This document shows, one piece after another, positions 53,100-64,000 of a stretch of DNA of 64,000 nucleotides. The notes beneath the pieces were generated by a model that saw only the letters and a program-made list of their open reading frames with translations, had not been told where the DNA came from and made no database searches. The position numbers and the translations under genes were made by a program. Position 1 is the first letter of the stretch, and the number at the start of each line of letters is the position of its first letter. This stretch comes from Anisakis pegreffii (lineage: Eukaryota; Nematoda; Chromadorea; Rhabditida; Anisakidae): positions 1 through 64,000 of the forward strand of contig JAPYMA010002364.1 of assembly GCA_035041965.1 (NCBI GenBank), written 5' to 3'.

Positions 53100-54178
53100 C
53101 TTATTCTTATAATCAACACTTTGATGGATGCACGAATTGGTAATTGTGCCGTTGAGAAGGCATGTCAAAATTTTGAGAAATTAACTTCGAACTCATGGTG
53201 GTTGGGGGCTCAAAATCAGTCATTCCAACAATGGATGACTCCATGTAATGCAAGTATGAGAAGGAAGTTGATTGGGTGTAGCACAAGGACGAGAAGAGAA
53301 TCATATATCTTTGTAAGCGACATAGCGAAAAATTTTTTGCCTCATAAAATAATTGTGATTTGTGAACAGCTGATAATCTCACCGTGAAAAATCACGATCA
53401 TTCGATTCAATATCTCCTCCATTCATTGTTATTCTGAACACGCAGCAAAGTTTAAATGACGTGAACCTTTTTCTTTCAAATCCTCGCCATGATCACTCAA
53501 CTTATTTGCTCTTAGCATCGTTTTTCGCTTTCTGAATTGATTTCGCGAATTTTCATCTCATTTTCAATGGTTTTCATCGAACATTACGCGAAGAACATAA
53601 TGAGCAAGAGTTCTGAGCTTGCAATTAAATGAATTATGATGAGCGGATAATGCCGAATGACGAGTTGATCCCACATGTAAATGTTAACCGCGTTTCGAGT
53701 TCATTATCGTCTTTGAGTGGTTGCCACTCAGTTCTGTACTGAAAATGTTCAATTTCGACAGATAATTGACGATCAATCAGCAAATCGATTGTTGTTATGT
53801 TGGAAATGAGGAAATGAATTGACCAGGTGATAAACCATTGCACGTGGTTCTTGAGGTAATGGACATATGCAGTACACCTCACCACCACCACCACATGTCA
53901 AAAGGTGATATCTGATTTTGCTTTTGATTGATTTCATCGTTAATTTGATTGCGCAAAAATCACTCAGTTGATCATCAAAGCAATCTTCACTGAATTCTGT
54001 TGATCCCCCAATGAATGATCGAAACCAGAACAGATCTTCTATCGCTAGCGGTATGCTGACGAAGAGATAATTTTGTTATTGCTAGCAATGTTGATATATA
54101 GCAGTTAAGGCTGTTAAGACGGAGAATGCCTTGCTGAAAAGAACTTCAGAACGTCATGAGAAACTGAGGAATTTTACT
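53100..54178. other. no gene recognised
   Basis: Open frames on both strands (53121-53387 +, 53634-53894 -) lack splice support. A cac/acc microsatellite lies at about 53,881-53,894. Flanks the reverse transcriptase relic and may contain further unrecognisable remains of it. Confidence 0.4.
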
Positions 54179-54283
54179 GCTGATTTTGACTGATTATCTT
54201 TATGCAGCTGATTTTGAGTGATTATCTTTATGCAGCTGATTTTGATTGATTATCTTCATGCAGCTGATTTTGAGCGATTATCA
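54179..54283. repeat. 28-base tandem repeat, about 3.8 copies
   Basis: Unit gctgattttgagtgattatc plus tttatgca, with copies at 54179, 54207, 54235 and 54263 (last partial), differing at one or two positions each. About 390 bases upstream of the first visible exon of the membrane-protein gene at 54670. Confidence 0.95.
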
Positions 54284-54669
54284 GGTGAATTAGGCAATTG
54301 ACTCGGTGAGCTTGCTCAGCATAGTTCTTCCCTAAATCTTAAAGAATATTTCAAAATTCTCGCTCAAGTATAACGGATTGATTCGTTTAGTCTTGGCAGC
54401 AAATTTCTTACTCATTTAATCAGACACTTAACTCTGTCCTGATTTATTGCTACTTTTCAAAAAAAGATGGGAATTGCGATCTCATAAGTTGGTGAAGAGA
54501 GGAATGATAATCAACCATACGACCAGAGGGGTAAGAAGCGCGAGAGAGTGAAAACCACTAATATGTGCAGAAGCATTCCTATCATGTAGTGACAAATTCA
54601 GTTACCATCATTGCGATGTGCTTATATGAACAGTTGTAATTGAGAGGTGAATGATAAGTTGTGTTTCAG

Positions 54670-56457
54670 GTCTCCATATCGTTTATATCGTCCGTATCAA
54701 CTCGAGATTCCTGAATCGACTTTTGCCACAAATCCGGCACTTTTCTATCGAAATCCAAATTTTGACATCCTCTCTGAGGTGAACAAACGAGCAAGACGTC
54801 TAGAACGAGCCGTCTCATACCAAAAAGTTTTAGCTATTATTCAGGTGATGATTGATTGTTCAACTCGATATGTCGCTTGGACAGTTTTGTGGTCCTTTAG
54901 CAACATAAACGGATTCGCAAAAATGTCATCAGTTATTTTTAGCACTTCTGAGCACGAAGCTGAGAAGCATGTGTGAGAATTGTTCGCATTACGCTTGAAT
55001 AATCTTGCGAATTTTTTTTGTCACAGCATAGAAATTCTTCTGAAGTCAAGTGGAAAAATCAACAGCTTTTGCTTAAGAGAGTTGCTCTAATATTCAATTA
55101 TTGTTGCATTGTGCAATTTAATTGCCGAATGTTTTATGATTATTGCCCGAAGAAACAAGTTATTGAGGCTTATGCGATTCGTTTATCCATTCACATTTAC
55201 TAGTTTCACATTGTGAAATGGTGAACTGAATAGTTAACTTATCAGAGCACATTTCCTCACATTTTACTCAGGCACACAAAACCGGTCTGAGTCGAATACC
55301 TTGAAATTGGTCAAAAAGGCATTACTCTGTTCACAGCACAAACATAAGCTGGGGAACTGATGAATAACAGAATGAAAATAATAGTCATATCTATCTCGCA
55401 TCATCAGGTCAGTACCGTGAGAGAATATTCTCATGGAGTGAAGAAATTAATCACATGCACAGTTCGAGCAAAGTTAGTGGATGAGTTCAAGAAGATACCA
55501 GTTGAATACAGTTGAAATTTAGTGCTTGCCAATAGATCGCAAAATCAAATTCTAGAGTGATTTGAAGAGGAGGATTAGAAAGTTTGAATCCACGAAAAAA
55601 TAATTTTTAAGGTACATATTGTCAATTAATGTTAGATGATGAGCTCGTAAATGTTTTGGATGTGAATGTTTCTTTAAAAAAAACTCGCTTCATTTCAGAT
55701 TCTTTTATCCTTATTGCTGCTCGTATTGGAAACGACGAAAATATTGCTGATTTGGGAATACGTTTCCTATTGGGAGCAAAAATTTCAACTGGTATTATTT
55801 TGTTATTGTTTTCATCATTGCAGGTTTTCTCAATTTATCAGTACAGGCTGTTCATATATGTAATAAAAGGGATGTGAATTTCAATCACTGAAACTGTACC
55901 TGAATGGCTCGTCATAGTTCGAGGATGATAAAATCTGTTTCCTGCATCCGGAATCCCTGCAGCCCATGAATCTCATCCACACAGCAATAATGCTTCAGTG
56001 ATAATATCACTGTGAATCTTGTGCATAGTGATATGGTTGTAGTGAATGTTGTCTATTAAGGCTACAACATTTTTCAGTACGATTTCTTTTAGTATTAATC
56101 AGCGATTTTATTTCTGTTAAGCAATATAGCGCATGTCCATTTTGATATGGTTTGTGACTGAGGTAAAATCATTGATTCAATTGATGACTGAATTGAACGG
56201 TGTTTCAATTTCAGATTTGTGAAATAGCTCAACCGTTGTTCTTCATTGCGATCGGTTGCATGTCGTTGTGCTGTGTGCTAAAACCTTCGAAAGGTTCCTC
56301 ACAGCTGGCAATCGTCTCCATAATTGCTACCGTCACGCCACTTTTCTTGTATCCCTCTCAATCGCCGTTTGCATCCAGTAAGACATTTCTTTTTTTGACC
56401 TATCATTCGGATTTGCTAGCAGCATGTGCGATCATTCTCGAACAGACTTACCAATGA
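54670..56457 (+). CDS. multi-pass membrane protein, 5' partial, unidentified
   Basis: Three exons join in phase: 54670-54844 (acceptor gtgtttcag, donor cag|gtgatg), 55699-55791 (acceptor catttcag, donor ctg|gtatta) and 56215-56457 (acceptor aatttcag, stop TGA), about 170 aa of a longer protein. The first exon is extracellular- or cytosol-like with SPYRLYRPYQLEIPEST and an Arg-rich helix (NKRARRLERAVSYQK). Then come hydrophobic segments: VLAIIQILLSLLLLVLETTK, CEIAQPLFFIAIGCMSLCC, LAIVSIIATVTPLFLY and a weaker one near the end. The second exon is also open in another frame, but only the frame used here is phase-compatible with both neighbours. The start lies upstream (previous exon must end with two bases over) and was not found. 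Family not recognised. The end could differ if a 45-base intron-like gtaaga…agcag segment at 56378 is used. Confidence 0.6.
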
Positions 56458-59400
56458 ACTTACCCAGAATGCGAATCAGATTCAAGCGCTACTGAGCGAC
56501 TCAGGGGCGAAACCGCTCTTCATTCAGAAAATCAATGTCGCACTGTCAGGCGATGTTCCCTGCTCACTTACTTTGGTTTACTTTTTAGAAATGAAAATGA
56601 TTTCCACAGTGAGCCAGCGAACAAATGCGCTGTCATAGCGACTCATAATCGCAAAAATCTCATGTTTGTCATGCTGACAACACGAACAACCATCATTGCC
56701 GGAATTGGATTATCTTCTGACATCAACCAAAATCGCTTTTGAAAGCAGCAAAAAATTCCAAAAAAGCGCACATTTCAAGAGAGAATTGATAAATAACAGC
56801 TGGAGCAATGAATCAGTCTGAGTTTGTCACGTCAAAGAACCTTTCAAAGCTAAAAATAGCTCTATGGAATCATTCCACTCAATTACCCTACATCATGTTG
56901 CATTCTCTGGAGAATTTCATTCGAATCAAAACGCTTGTTTTCGATTGTCAGTTCGAAATGCACGTTCAAACATCAATTTCATCCATTATTCGATCACAGC
57001 AATGTCAATAAGTGGGTGAATGAAGTGGGTTCAGCCAAGCAAAACTTCATCTACCTGCAGACAGGATACTTAATTGTTGAATGTTCCTGGAATCTTTGCC
57101 ATTTCTGCTGCTTTTTCTTCAAGCTCCTAGTGTTCTCAGCAAAGATCGATCGCTAAAAAGAGCTCATAGCTCATAGCTTGTCAAATCGTAGGTCTTTACT
57201 GCTATAAAATGGTAAATATTATTTAATAATGCCGCCACTTCTAAGTTACGATAGAATTCTCAAGTGATGATTCTTAAAACAGAAGAGGATAGAAGAAAAT
57301 CATCTGGTAAAATCTGTGGTGAATGGGGCGTACGATATTAAGCGCAAAGAATCAACAGATGTTAAAGTCTAGTGAAATGATCATAAAAGGAGAGCAAAAA
57401 ACAAAATGGTGCTATTAAAGATTTAGAATAAGATGATGAGGAGGTGGAATAATATGCTCTAACTCCCGTAAACATCTGTTGATTTTGTTTCAGTTGATTA
57501 CCTCTTTTATGTAACAAACAAAACGTAACATTTTATCCTCTTCTATTCAAGTCATTCTCCTTTTAATCTTCAGTTGCGTTTATTGATGAGTAACATAGGA
57601 AATTCAATGTTGGTCAGGTATAATAAAATATCTTATGATGGTTAAAGTTCATTGTAAGTAATGTTATCACTGTTATTATGGCTATAAAAGTTTAATGACC
57701 TAGCTCTGATTGTGAGATAAGTGATTGAAACCACAACATACAGTCATTATAAATGATAGTAATTGATCAATCAATCGTATGGACGATCAATTTTCCGCAC
57801 AATCCTTTTCACAAAATTTTGAAATTATCTTGTTCCGCATCCAACGTTTTGAAGTTTTGTGCCCACCAATTTGTTCGAAATGGCATCGGAGATGTTATAA
57901 AATGAAATCGGAAGGAAAATCTTGTAATGAGCGAAATGGCGATAATCGGAATGAGATATCGCAGTGTATTCAAGCTGAGCCTGAGCATATTCTGAGACCG
58001 ATATTGAGGAGTCACCTATTTGTTTAATATATGCCTCACCATGGTGTGATGGAAGCAATTATTTCTTCAACAGATGACATCAGTCACGGTATGAGTCTGA
58101 GCGTAAGCTTGACAGCAAATTTAGTGCATCAAGATATCCACCAAGATATCGCCACTTCATTGTACATATCAGAGTGGTTCCGATGAGGATGCAATTCATC
58201 CCGGCATGAATTTGAGGATATCATATAGTGAATTAAATGAGTCGGCATGCTAACATATCCCGTAGTTGCTGTGATTCGAGGAAATGTAATTACGTCGGTG
58301 TTCTCTCATCTGCATAGCCAAACTTGTTTCATTTGCGACATTACTCCCCTGATTATCCCATTTGGAATAGTCCAGCTGCTCCACTGGTATCCCTTGATAA
58401 TTATTGGTGTTGTTCACACAATTTATGTTTCTGTGAACAGTAATATCACATTTAGTTTTTAACACACTACTTGAAATGTAACTCTCGATTCAACAGTTAA
58501 ACGAGCCGTAATATCAGTCTGTCATCAGACGCAATATTATTCATTATGAAATCAGAATTGGTATTTCAATAAATTAGCCCTCTTTAAGTTTCTCGTCAGT
58601 GCCAACCAACGGAATAACTTTGCAGATAGGTGATGGTTGAAGTAGTTCAAGAATAAAAGAGCCATCATCATTTGACAGCTGAAGCGTTGACTACTCGTAT
58701 ATCTTATGGGAAGATGAGAATAGGCTAATGTGGCGGAAACTTCAGTTTCTTCTCCGTTCCAATAGGAGGCTTTGAGGATGCGATAAGCTTCGAAACATTT
58801 AGGAAAATACCTTCAGATCAAAAACTGTACAAATGCCGCTAGGATGACTTTATTGAAAGCTCATCTCGGTGGATGATTTTTTGACGAAAGACAGAACCAC
58901 AATCTGATGATTACCATCCACTCATCGTTTTTGAACCGTCTTTTTGATAGCATGATTAGCATCTCCATACTTTTCTGATCAGTTCGTTGCGGAATAAGTT
59001 ATCTTTGACAAATTACCCTGTTTGCTTTCTGTGCAGCAGTATAGGGAAAGTTAAGTTGTTCTTTTTCGCACCGAAGAAATCAGTCAGTCACCTTCAATAA
59101 TCTAATCAATCATTCGTATCTATGAAATGCGTTAATAAATTTAACGAAAGTGATGAAGTCTATTACATCGAAAAGAACCTGACGTCAGTAAATATAAATT
59201 TCACATCAATCAATGCAAATTTCGTTTGTTTACAGTTAACGAGACTAATGATGAAACAACCCGTCTAGTGTGTCGCCTACTTACGTTTCCAACTGAATGA
59301 TAATTTGTGATTAATGTCGAAACTCAATGCATTTCAGATTTTGCGCGTACTTTTTATGAAGGCAACTAAATCAGTTCAACCTAGGTGGAAGTCACGCACA

Positions 59401-59592
59401 CTAAATGCAGACTAATCATATCACTAAATGAAGTTTTTGTGACAAAACACTGCTTACATATCGTTTTGTTCATTATCGATACTGTTCGATGAGACATCCG
59501 CTTAAAAATCTTGCTATGATTAGACTCAAAAACACAAAGGCCAGCAGCTCAAAAGTTGATTCCGAGAACTGCTCAATATATGATTTGGTCAT
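56458..59592. other. no gene recognised
   Basis: After the membrane-protein stop another + frame stays open to 56638 (NRLTNELTQNANQIQALLSD), protein-like but out of phase with the gene model. Beyond it only chance-like frames are seen. A small duplicated word (ccaagatatc/caagatatcc) occurs near 58,130-58,150. Confidence 0.35.
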
Positions 59593-59870
59593 ATGCTAAC
59601 AATGAGGATTTTGGCGAGCCGCGGAACGAACGCATTTCAACAGGTCGCTGAAATTTTTGTTCATCTCGTGTTGAACCCCAGAAATTTCGTTTCGGTGAGT
59701 CGTCCAGTTCCGAAAGAAAGATCGCCAATTGCCAAAAGTTCCGGTGTTTTGTTCGGGGGCCCTTCCGTTGACTTCGGTATTCGGCTGTCTACTTGCGGTA
59801 AAATGCTTATGGGATACCAATCCATTGTTCGCGTTCAGCTGCTCGAAGAGCTTCAAAATTTATGTATTCA
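59593..59870 (-). other. weak coding signal, both strands open
   Basis: GC-richer island. One minus-strand frame reads SRIPKSTEGPPNKTPELLAI and GDLSFGTGRLTETKF before a stop; a second minus frame (59856-59596) and a + frame (59593-59925) are also open. A T-poor acceptor (aaaaatttcag) follows the minus stop. Could be an exon of an unidentified minus-strand gene; not resolvable by eye. Confidence 0.25.
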
Positions 59871-60906
59871 ACGCGCACAACACTCAGTCTTAGTGGTTAT
59901 CATGAAAGCACCCATTTTTCTGTGAAATTTCAGTGCCACTCTTATCGTGATTGGTAGCATCTTCCGTGATCGCACTCCAACTTACACATTCTAGTTATGC
60001 TTTTATCAGTCGGTGCGTGACAATTCTGAGTATGTTTGTTTGCTTGCATCGAATGTTTTTCTATCGAACTATCAAGAACGGGATTCTGATGGCTCATGAC
60101 ATTTAGCCTCACTATTAGTTTGTTGTAAGCACCTGCTTTCAATTATTTCTGCTAGTTTTTGACTTTTTAAAATCTGATTTCTACAAATTCGAATTCAAAT
60201 CTGCCATGAACGAATGCATCAAAACAAAAAGGCCGGCATATATGAAACATTAGCGATGAAGGAAATCAGCAGACTCGATGAGTTGGAACGGAACGTTTGA
60301 CGCAAAGCGACTATATATCTGAACGAAACAGGCCTGAAATTCATTGAGAACGCTTTGACGTATGCATATCAAAATTTAATTAATGAAGTTCTTCAACAAC
60401 TGTGGTTTTATGAAATCATATCTGTTCACGTTCATAAGATCGTTGATCTTTGACGATATACGAATGATTTCGCACCGTTAATCAATCGAACTGACTGAAA
60501 CGCAAGAATGAATGCGATTGCACCTCATGACACTATCATCCTTTGACAACTCGCATCCGACGAAACGAAATACGCAGCTGGATGCATTCAGTAAACAAAG
60601 ATGATAGCCTTCATAAACTTCATCCAATTCAATTCCGTAGTTTATTTGATTGCTTTTTTTGTGTTCAGGGAACAATATATTTTCTGTTAGTTGCTGTGAG
60701 TGCAATTGAGTTGTCTATTCAATCGAGAACACAGAACCGTAATTCGAAACCGAATCTCCTTGTTTGCGTGCTTCTGCCGATTATATCAAATCAAATTATT
60801 TTCATCTTCCAATATCGTTTTGTATTCAATCGTGCCTTCGATTCTAAACTCACATTCGAGTGCACATCATCTCTGCCCTAATCCATCAACAATCCTCCAC
60901 CAAAAG

Positions 60907-62156
60907 GTACTAGTAAACGGAGAATTGCGAGAGCAATCATTTGCTGATTTACTACTGGAGATTCCCTTACGATTAGCTAATGTGCTGCAAATAAATCAAA
61001 ACAGTGCTTGTTGATTCAAAAAGTCAGATAAAAAGTGTCCACTTTCAACTATAAATAACTCATCAACCGCATACACCAACAAACATAATGCCTGAATATG
61101 TATTATTTCATGGTGATTTAGTCGAACACTCGTTATGTTGGTTTTGTTCGTTGCGTGAACTGCTGCCGTAAATTGTGCATGCGATAATTTACTACATCCC
61201 AAGAGGCAGCCCTTCTCTTCTCGTTCCAAACACGCTCACTTACCAACTTTGAACTGGATTCTGACCATGTTAATGTGACCAAGACACGATAGTGACACAA
61301 TTTGAATGATGTTTACCATCGTAAATTATCCATTAATATAACAAATTGTCGCCTTCTACTATGATGTTCAGTAGAGAAACTAACGAGTCAGATTTAGCTT
61401 AAAATAGTGCTCCCATTGCTCTTTTTGTCATTACTCACGAATGTACTGTTGTTTGATGAGCCAATTCAGCAATTGCGGTGATACGAGCGTGATCAATTTC
61501 GCTATCGTCAAGAAAAAACCTTAAAAAATTTTCGATGAAATTTTCAAAATTATCCTAACGTGAGTGAAGCATGTCCAAATGATGATTTTAATCAAAATCG
61601 ATTGATGAACTGAATTCGCACTGTAATTCTCTTCTTGAATACGTCTAGGGTTTCCCGTTTTTTGCATTGTTATGAGCGATCGTTTCGTTGAAATCCTACT
61701 AATTCTACTACTCAAGAAAGAAGTGCTGACGACTGAAGTGAATGACAAATCCGGCAAAATATTTACACCTGAGTGACGACGGCTTACGTAGAGTGAAGTT
61801 CTTGTTCTGGCTCTAAATCGATGTTGTTTACAGCTTAGAAGTTGTTCGATGCATCATATGTTGTCGAAAGTGACAAGATAATCACCAAATACTTGATGAT
61901 CAGTGATACACATATGAGTGTGTATGAGAATGATTGGTTATTTATTTATTTATCTATCTCATAAGATTTATTTCGTTTGTTCTTCACTGACAATCCTTCA
62001 GATGCTATAGGAGCAGTGGAATTGGGTCGATTGATGGATCAGTCAGTTTGGAAGGATGTGACATCGCGAGTGATCGAGAACGATTCAGCTAATCGTGCTA
62101 TTAGGATTATACAAGGAAACGCACTTCTCACGTTCTATAATCCGTCAAACAGACAG
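60907..62156 (+). CDS. two exons of an unidentified soluble protein, partial
   Basis: Exon 60907-61003 (acceptor caccaaaag, donor aaca|gtgctt, one base over) joins in phase with exon 62002-62156 (acceptor caatccttcag, donor agacag|gttttac, phase 0). Together they give 84 residues of ordinary soluble-protein composition: VLVNGELREQSFADLLLEIP, LRLANVLQINQN, then AVELGRLMDQSVWKDVTSRV and RIIQGNALLTFYNPSNRQ. The alternating amphipathic pattern suggests alpha-helices. The frame is also open upstream of 60907, so the first exon may begin earlier. Neither the start nor the following exons were found in the remaining 1.8 kb. I do not recognise the family. Confidence 0.55.
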
Positions 62157-64000
62157 GTTTTACATTGTTTTCTGTCGCTCTTTTCTGAGATTTCACTTTC
62201 GCCTTAATGTGGCATCAGCAGGATGGATTGATTGCATTCTACAACTCAGTGCTAAACAACAATCATACGAACGTTCCAATCACAAAAAATTGCTCATAAT
62301 TTCACAGCTATGCACCTAATAAATTACACATCCTGAAACGAGTTCATATAAAGAAGCGCTTTTTCTTTGTCAACTGAGTGCAAATGATACTGAATAAGGA
62401 CAGGAAATTGCACTTTCCAATGTTAGCAGATGATTTTCGTACTTGATATCTGCATTCACAAATTTCAATGGTCACGTATCAGATTCTGCAGACTGAGTAT
62501 TTTTCATTCATCTCTTCGATTTCTGCAAAGATCATCTCTCCCACAAAATTGACCGCTACCAAAGACTTTGCGCGAAATATTTGTGATCCAAAAAACGCTC
62601 ATTAATGTCATCAAGTAGGGCATTTTGAAATCGTTGACAGCGTTTATCTTCGATTTGCAGTACGGTCGATGCTAATTTATGAGTATTCCAAGAAAATGAA
62701 TTTCTCGGAAATAGCCCCTGCAATTTCTATTTTTTTTTCAGTCGATTTTGTGCGATAAAATCTATCAGTGAAGAAATTTTGCTCAATTCTTCTCACTTGA
62801 TTGCATGAGCAAAGATACTTTTAGCAAATGAAAGTGCTCATAAAGAATGATCCAATTAGAGTTCACTTGCTCAGTCAATTGAACTTCTAAACAACTGCAA
62901 CTATGAATAGTAGTTAATAGTAATCGCCTTCAGAAGACGAAGCTCTCTAAAAATGATGCCATTTTTTGCGTTAAATTGAAAAGGTTTTATCATTAACCGA
63001 TTCACTCGTAGTGAATAAAATGTTCCGTTGAAGAAAAACTCTCGAACAGACAACTACTTGCACTGCTGCAATTCCGACTCAGTTAATGAAAACCGGCATC
63101 AAATAGTCTTATCAACCAAGAGCAATTTTTCTCGAAGAATTAGTGCCCTCCCCTCTTCAAGAATCTATTATTGTTCTGAACACCTCAGATCAGTTAAATC
63201 AGTCGCTCTAACTCCTGGGAAAAAATATCGCATTCGACTTAAAGATGGAAGAAGTTGATGTGTACTTTCACATATGACAAATATCTAAAGTAATTTATCA
63301 AATGAAAGTGATTTCAGGATGAATCCTTGCTATCGTTGGATCACTTGCTGAGTTTGCAGTATCTGCTGATCGCTTATGCATTCTTCGTGTTCATTTATTC
63401 GATTCTACTCATCTTTTCATTAGTTTCTTATTTTCAACTCGTACAACTGCAGTGATAATAAACATTGAATTTGAATGACATCTTTACATTATCATAATGA
63501 TGTTTTCAAATGAATTATTTAAAATTGTTTAAAACGAATGTTATCAATATTCGTACGAAGAAGAATGATGCTACTGAAAGTAGTGAAGATCATAATGCAT
63601 GAATGCTTACGTTTGAGTGAAGCATTTGATGCATGAACGAGTGAACATGTTACAGATTATACGATAATCCTGTTGGGAACATTCGTGAGAGTGAGAAAAT
63701 TTGAGTATGAAATGTTGAGTCTTTGATCATATCTGCGAATGCAGAAATGACAGATTTGTTCTATGTTCTAACGATGTAACATTTTAGCCGTTTTAATCGC
63801 TTTCACTGATCGATTTGAGAGTGACGCAGTTTTACTGATGCTCACTGAGTGTATTGAGAGAAATTTTTATAGTGAAATTCAATGAAATTCGGATCTCTAC
63901 AGCCAAAGAAATGTTCTAAATGAATCTGTTAAAACTTAATGATCGAACAATTGATATGGGGAAGTGTAAATTCATAGAAGAAGTCAGTTTGTAATGAACA
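62157..64000. other. 3' end of window, no gene recognised
   Basis: Presumably intron or intergenic sequence downstream of the exon ending at 62156. One + frame at 63028-63258 is basic (TPGKKYRIRLKDGRS) but has no convincing splice borders. Nothing else supported. Confidence 0.4.

Noticed and set aside
1..64000. tRNA, rRNA, spliced-leader RNA or microRNA genes
   Set aside because: I looked for tRNA T-loop words such as ggttcgaatcc and for long hairpins and found none that fold convincingly; a covariance-model scan would be needed to exclude them.

Overview
This window is eukaryotic nuclear DNA, most likely from a nematode. The sequence is AT-rich, the coding segments are short (about 20-400 bases), and nearly every intron starts with gt(a/t)(a/t)g-like donors and ends in a T-rich tract plus (t)ttcag. 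Introns in recognised genes run from about 70 to 3,400 bases. One gene belongs to glycosyltransferase family 92 (old DUF23), which is strongly expanded in nematodes. All gene models below were built by hand by matching exon phases and have not been tested against transcripts. No bacterial operon, CRISPR array, rRNA or tRNA was seen.

Layout. (1) 1.25-5.39 kb, + strand: a complete 12-exon gene for SPE-39/VIPAS39 (about 555 aa), a tethering factor of late-endosome/lysosome traffic. (2) 5.4-17.6 kb: a gene-poor stretch with a few isolated exon-like islands (8.4, 10.2-10.8 and 14.3 kb) and a degenerate duplication at 12.2-12.5 kb. (3) 17.6-22.9 kb, + strand: a 12-exon headcase (HECA) homologue with a Cys/His-rich N-terminal domain and a Ser-rich middle. 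Its 3' end carries a frame conflict. (4) 22.9-33.8 kb: mostly non-coding, with weak coding signals on the minus strand at 26.9-27.9 kb and a frame-broken gene-like island at 31.7-32.1 kb. (5) 33.8-36.0 kb, + strand: four phase-compatible exons of a probable methyltransferase-fold protein, 5' end not found. (6) 38.3-43.5 kb, - strand: a complete six-exon GT92 glycosyltransferase (431 aa, type II membrane topology, VDIDE motif). (7) 43.6-45.0 kb, - strand: exons of one or two unidentified membrane proteins just upstream of, and in frame with, the GT92 gene. (8) 45-54 kb: mostly intergenic, with a 67-base exon-like duplication, two short tandem repeat arrays and a relic of a non-LTR reverse transcriptase. 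(9) 54.7-56.5 kb, + strand: a multi-pass membrane protein, 5' end missing. (10) 60.9-62.2 kb, + strand: two exons of an unidentified soluble protein. The ends of the window hold nothing I can support.

The recognised genes do not form an obvious pathway; this looks like ordinary low-density nematode sequence with genes on both strands. The points most worth checking are the GT92/upstream ORF junction, the headcase 3' end, the duplicated exon fragment at 48.9/49.5 kb, and the three unidentified protein genes.
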